9,929 bases of DNA. Source: Fidelibacterota bacterium (lineage in GTDB: Bacteria > Fidelibacterota > UBA2242). Shown piece by piece: positions 6,640 through 9,929 of this stretch; positions within the stretch are counted from its first letter, which is position 1, and each line of letters starts with the position of its first letter. Below the pieces are notes generated by a model. The model saw only the letters and a program-made list of their open reading frames with translations, was not told the origin of the DNA and made no database searches. The position numbers were made by a program, and so were the translations under genes. The DNA lies in the NCBI GenBank assembly GCA_003645845.1, contig QNCV01000069.1:1-9929 (forward strand), read 5' to 3'.

Positions 6640-7161
6640 ATGAAATCTATATACAGGCTGTTGTTGGTTATTTTGTTCTCTTTGACGGGCTTGGTTGCCG
6701 AGGAGAGAATCTATTTTGATATTAAAACCGATATAAAGGATAAGATAAAATTGTTACCAATAGAGCTGGGGACAATTTTCATGTTTTCCCAGTCTGATTG
6801 GGGTGGTGTGCTTGAGATTGGTGAGGATTACGGTCTTTATTTGCGTAATTATCAACGCAAAAAGACAAGTAGTGCCATTTATTTGAAAATGGTAGTGGAG
6901 TTGCGAAGCCCCGGCGGTTGGAAAGCCGGGAAAGTTTTACGCAGTCAGGAATTACGTCTGAAAATCAAAAGAGAAAACACAAATTCATCTTTGACTGATT
7001 TTTATAATTTCATTAAGTCCGGTTTTAGTTTATCAGACGATACGCTACACTATGAAACCCTGATTGTCGCAAAAGTGATTGAAGATACTGCCTATAAACT
7101 TTATAAGTCCCATAAAGAAAATAAATCTACGGTCAGCAGAATTCCTTATGTGCATATATAA
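6640..7161 (+). CDS. Secreted protein of unknown family
   Basis: A 173-residue protein starting at ATG 6640 (a TTG at 6637 is in frame and would add one residue). The first 20 residues, KSIYRLLLVILFSLTGLVA, form a clear signal peptide with probable cleavage before EERIYFD. There is no lipobox cysteine, so it should be a soluble periplasmic or exported protein. The mature part is mixed charged/hydrophobic, with a GGVLEIGEDYGLYLRNYQRK segment, a LRSPGGWKAG turn and a lysine-rich helix-like C-terminus; I see no catalytic motif and do not recognise the family. It follows the PorZ-like gene by only 11 bp, with no terminator between, so the two are probably co-transcribed. There is no clear Shine-Dalgarno sequence. 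Downstream, 7162-7219 is AT-rich with no terminator. Confidence 0.7.
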   Translation: MKSIYRLLLVILFSLTGLVAEERIYFDIKTDIKDKIKLLPIELGTIFMFSQSDWGGVLEIGEDYGLYLRNYQRKKTSSAIYLKMVVELRSPGGWKAGKVLRSQELRLKIKRENTNSSLTDFYNFIKSGFSLSDDTLHYETLIVAKVIEDTAYKLYKSHKENKSTVSRIPYVHI

Positions 7162-7219
7162 TGTATTGTAATTTCAAGGTGTTTGTAATAGCTTTACTGT
7201 GTTAAATCGGGACTTAACT

Positions 7220-9929
7220 ATGTGGCAGCGAATATTATATTTCCTTTATATATTTCTTTTACCCGGCATTGTTTTTTCATCGGCAGATCTATCGGAAGAG
7301 AATGGTTATCTGAGAAATCTTCGGGCAATTGAAAATAGTGTTCTCTACAGTGACAATTATGCGTCGGGTATCTATATATATCGGAACGGACAAAGTCGTC
7401 TGCTGGTCACTTCACGGGGTGCGGGATATTACTATTCAGTCAGTCCCGATGAAAAACTGGTGGCATACAAAGTCATCGATGATAATGGTCGTCAAAGGCC
7501 GGCATTAGTCGATATCAGTTCGGGAATTGTTACCTATTTAGGCGATTTTTCTGATAAATATGGTCAGCCGACATTTTTCAATGACAATCGGATTTCTTAT
7601 ACCCGGGATACAAAATTGATTCTTTCCGATGGCCGGGAGTTCGAACTGGGTGTGTATTCCAATATTGCTCCCGTTTCGCCGGACGGTCATTATGTCTGTT
7701 ACAATGATAACAATGATCAATTATGGTTGTTGAATCTGGATAATCAAAACAGGAAAATGATCAGTGACAAGCAGGGGGGATATTATTATCCCCAATGGAA
7801 TAATAATTCGCGATATGTTTTGTTTTCGGGTTTTGACAGCAAGATTTATATCTATGATTTAATGAGTGATTCCGTTAAAGAAATTGCGAAGGGACATGAA
7901 CCGCGATGGTCGCAAAACGGGAAACAGGTCATTTTTTATCGGAAAGAAATTGAGAAATTTGAATTGATCAATTGTGATCTATATATCATTCAGAGAGATG
8001 GACAAAATTTGCGAAAAATTACCAAAACCCCAGATCAATTTGAGATTGATCCGGTATTTTTAGAAAATGATCAGCAGATTATGTATCACAATCTCGGTTC
8101 CCGGGAAATCATAGTTGCCAATCTGAACGCCACAAAAAGTTCTGTCTCTGACAGGCAGGTTGTTAAAGTAAGTATTGCTAATAAAACTGAATTGCCTGCC
8201 GGTATTTTACGTCCTCAGCAGCTGAAAAGTGAATCTGAAGCCTTGGAGGTCCCTTATCTTCATCAGGTTTACGATGTTCCGGATTGGTTCTGGGGTTATT
8301 ATGCCTGTGCCCCGACAACTGCCGCTATGCTTTTGGCTTATCATCACATTCTTCCAAAATGGGAGACTCATTGTTCCAGCCCATATTCACACACCAGCTA
8401 TTGGGGTCGTTATATTTGCGAACGGTATTATTATCGGGAGCAGGACTATAAATATTCATCGTCTCCAAACGGTCACACTGCCGGCAAAGGGGGATACGGA
8501 TATATGTGGGGAACCGGGGGAAGCCCAAATTCCCGGATGGCTGATTATTACAAAAAACACGGTCTTGGAGCTACTCAAACATGGTCGACAAACTGGGCTC
8601 AGGCTGTGAATAATATCAATAACGGAAATCCCTATACAATGTGTGTCTGGCTGACCGGCTCAGGACATCTGGTATTAGCCAAAGGTATTGTCGGGGGAAA
8701 GAAAACTTTAATATTTAACGATCCCTACGGCAATAAGAATACGGCCGGATATCCATCTTATGATGGCGCCGGCGCCTGTTATGACTGGCCCGGATATAAT
8801 GAGGGAAATGTTAATCTTGCACTGGCGGGAACTGGAATCCCGTGGTGCATTGCAACGACTTTTTCCGGGATATCTCAATCGGATAGTGTGATTGATGATC
8901 TGGATTTTGAAAAGGGTTTCTATTTGAATAACGAAGCGCCGTCTTCGATGGCAAAATGGAAAGATAAAAAAAGCGGATATAACGGCCACTATTGGTATTG
9001 TGACAGCCGGCAGAGTACGGAAACCGATACCTGTTTTGCCGAATGGATACCCGAACCGCCAAGCCAGGGTTGGTATAGTGTTTTTGTCTATATTCCCGCC
9101 GGTGAAAATGCCACAACGAAGGCTGTTTATAAAATTCATCATGCTACCGGATCAGATACCGTTAAAATTAATCAGAGCAATTATTCGGATGAGTGGGTGT
9201 TTCTGGGAAGTTATATTTTTGCGCCGGGTGGTAAATCGTCCATTCATCTCGGTGATGCTTGTGGAGAGACAGGCAAAATAGTACTGTTTGATGCAATAAA
9301 ATTTCGATATGAAAAGCCAGTCAGTTTGGATTTTACAGCAAATATTACTTCGGGTGAGGCGCCATTAACAGTTCAATTTTCAAATGTATCGGAATATTTG
9401 CCGGAAAATTGTCGGCTATTATGGAATTTCGGTGATGGTGATTTCAGCTCTTTTCCAAATCCGGAACATATTTATAGAAAAGCCGGAGATTACGATATCC
9501 GGTTAACGATTAATTATCCGGATACAGTTCAATCTGTGATAAAGAACGGATTTATTCATGTCGATTCAGCATTTGCAGGGGATTTTAGTCTGATTGTACC
9601 CGAGAATAATAGTATTTTGAGAACTACTACACCACTGTTTTATTGGCTCCCGATCATGTTGGGGAGTAATGATCTGAAATTGTTTCAAAGTACTTCGGAT
9701 TTAACCGCTTTTCCGGAAGTTGCTGCTGCCGGTAATTACCAATTATTTATAAATACCAATTCTGATTTCAGTTCTATTTTACCGATTGAAGCGGATACGA
9801 ATTGTTATCGTCCGGAGGACCCATTCAATGAAAATCAGGAGTATTTCTGGCAAGTAATGTACATCGCTGAACCGGGTGATACCGCTCGATCGGCAATCTG
9901 GTCATTCAGTATTGACACTGAAAATAGCC
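7220..9929 (+). CDS. Secreted multi-domain C39-like peptidase: TolB/PD40-like propeller, C39, golvesin-C-like, PKD and FN3/Ig-like domains (3' end missing)
   Basis: An open frame of 903 codons runs off the right edge. ATG 7220 has GGGA at 7209-7212 as ribosome binding site; a GTG at 7199 is a weaker alternative. Residues 1-21 (MWQRILYFLYIFLLPGIVFS) are a signal peptide. Residues about 40-310 repeat PD40/TolB-like blades (SPDEKLVAY 75-83, SPDGHYVCY 153-161, DLYIIQRDG 253-261). The C39-like papain-fold domain (about 344-525) starts VPYLHQ (Gln349), with nucleophile Cys363 in YACAPTTAAMLLAYH, His483 in GSGHLVLAKG, and Asp501 in FNDPYG. Residues 557-697 resemble the golvesin C-terminal domain (YNGHYWYCDS, GWYSVFVYIP, VLFDAIKF). 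Residues 701-783 are a PKD domain (WNFGDGD 735-741, EHIYRKAGDY). Residues from about 788 look FN3/Ig-like (TPLFYWLP, QEYFWQV). An extracellular or surface peptidase is inferred; the substrate and any C-terminal sorting signal are unknown. Confidence 0.85.
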   Translation, partial: MWQRILYFLYIFLLPGIVFSSADLSEENGYLRNLRAIENSVLYSDNYASGIYIYRNGQSRLLVTSRGAGYYYSVSPDEKLVAYKVIDDNGRQRPALVDISSGIVTYLGDFSDKYGQPTFFNDNRISYTRDTKLILSDGREFELGVYSNIAPVSPDGHYVCYNDNNDQLWLLNLDNQNRKMISDKQGGYYYPQWNNNSRYVLFSGFDSKIYIYDLMSDSVKEIAKGHEPRWSQNGKQVIFYRKEIEKFELINCDLYIIQRDGQNLRKITKTPDQFEIDPVFLENDQQIMYHNLGSREIIVANLNATKSSVSDRQVVKVSIANKTELPAGILRPQQLKSESEALEVPYLHQVYDVPDWFWGYYACAPTTAAMLLAYHHILPKWETHCSSPYSHTSYWGRYICERYYYREQDYKYSSSPNGHTAGKGGYGYMWGTGGSPNSRMADYYKKHGLGATQTWSTNWAQAVNNINNGNPYTMCVWLTGSGHLVLAKGIVGGKKTLIFNDPYGNKNTAGYPSYDGAGACYDWPGYNEGNVNLALAGTGIPWCIATTFSGISQSDSVIDDLDFEKGFYLNNEAPSSMAKWKDKKSGYNGHYWYCDSRQSTETDTCFAEWIPEPPSQGWYSVFVYIPAGENATTKAVYKIHHATGSDTVKINQSNYSDEWVFLGSYIFAPGGKSSIHLGDACGETGKIVLFDAIKFRYEKPVSLDFTANITSGEAPLTVQFSNVSEYLPENCRLLWNFGDGDFSSFPNPEHIYRKAGDYDIRLTINYPDTVQSVIKNGFIHVDSAFAGDFSLIVPENNSILRTTTPLFYWLPIMLGSNDLKLFQSTSDLTAFPEVAAAGNYQLFINTNSDFSSILPIEADTNCYRPEDPFNENQEYFWQVMYIAEPGDTARSAIWSFSIDTENS

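Noticed and set aside
7199..7219. GTG at 7199 as the start of the C39 gene
   Set aside because: It would add seven residues before the signal peptide and lacks a ribosome binding site; ATG 7220 has GGGA at a suitable distance.
8229..8609. 126-codon plus-strand frame, and the minus-strand frames at 8325-8528 and 8708-9142
   Set aside because: All lie within the long C39 gene in other frames and look like translation of its shadow; the C39 frame has intact domain motifs throughout.

Overview
The window carries a riboflavin (vitamin B2) biosynthesis operon followed by a block of secreted, multi-domain proteins. The organism is most likely a member of the Fibrobacterota-Chlorobi-Bacteroidota (FCB) superphylum or a related candidate phylum such as Marinimicrobia or Calditrichota. 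This is inferred from a PorZ-like double-propeller protein with a type-A-like C-terminal sorting domain, and from a secreted C39/golvesin/PKD protein. No rRNA or marker gene is present to fix the phylum.

Left edge (1-663): the last 27 codons of a cysteine synthase run off the left side. Facing it on the minus strand is a short, apparently frameshifted coding remnant (111-270). About 350 bp without a convincing gene follow, then a possible sigma70-type promoter (628-656).

Riboflavin operon (664-4238): an FMN riboswitch (RFN element) is followed by an intrinsic terminator whose U-tract ends exactly at the ribD start codon. The genes ribD, ribE, ribBA and ribH follow with overlaps or a 7-bp gap (TGATG, ATGA, then a short gap), so they should be translated as a coupled unit. 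Together they encode GTP cyclohydrolase II, the deaminase/reductase, DHBP synthase, lumazine synthase and riboflavin synthase. That is every dedicated step except the dephosphorylation, which is normally done by an unlinked phosphatase. FMN should shut the operon off through the riboswitch.

Secreted-protein block (4238-9929): the GTG start of a 796-residue PorZ-like protein overlaps the ribH stop codon by one base (TAGTG), which places a probable envelope or secretion-related propeller in the same transcript as riboflavin synthesis. It is followed by a 173-residue secreted protein of unknown family. The last gene is a large partial one (at least 903 codons, open at the right edge) encoding a signal peptide, a TolB/PD40-like propeller, a C39-like papain-fold peptidase domain with a visible Cys/His/Asp set, a golvesin C-terminal-like domain, a PKD domain and an Ig/FN3-like domain.

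The most interesting points are the riboswitch expression platform, where the terminator hairpin also covers the only candidate Shine-Dalgarno sequence of ribD, the coupling of a PorZ-like gene to the riboflavin operon, and the architecture of the right-edge protease-like protein. No CRISPR array, IS element, tRNA or rRNA was seen.
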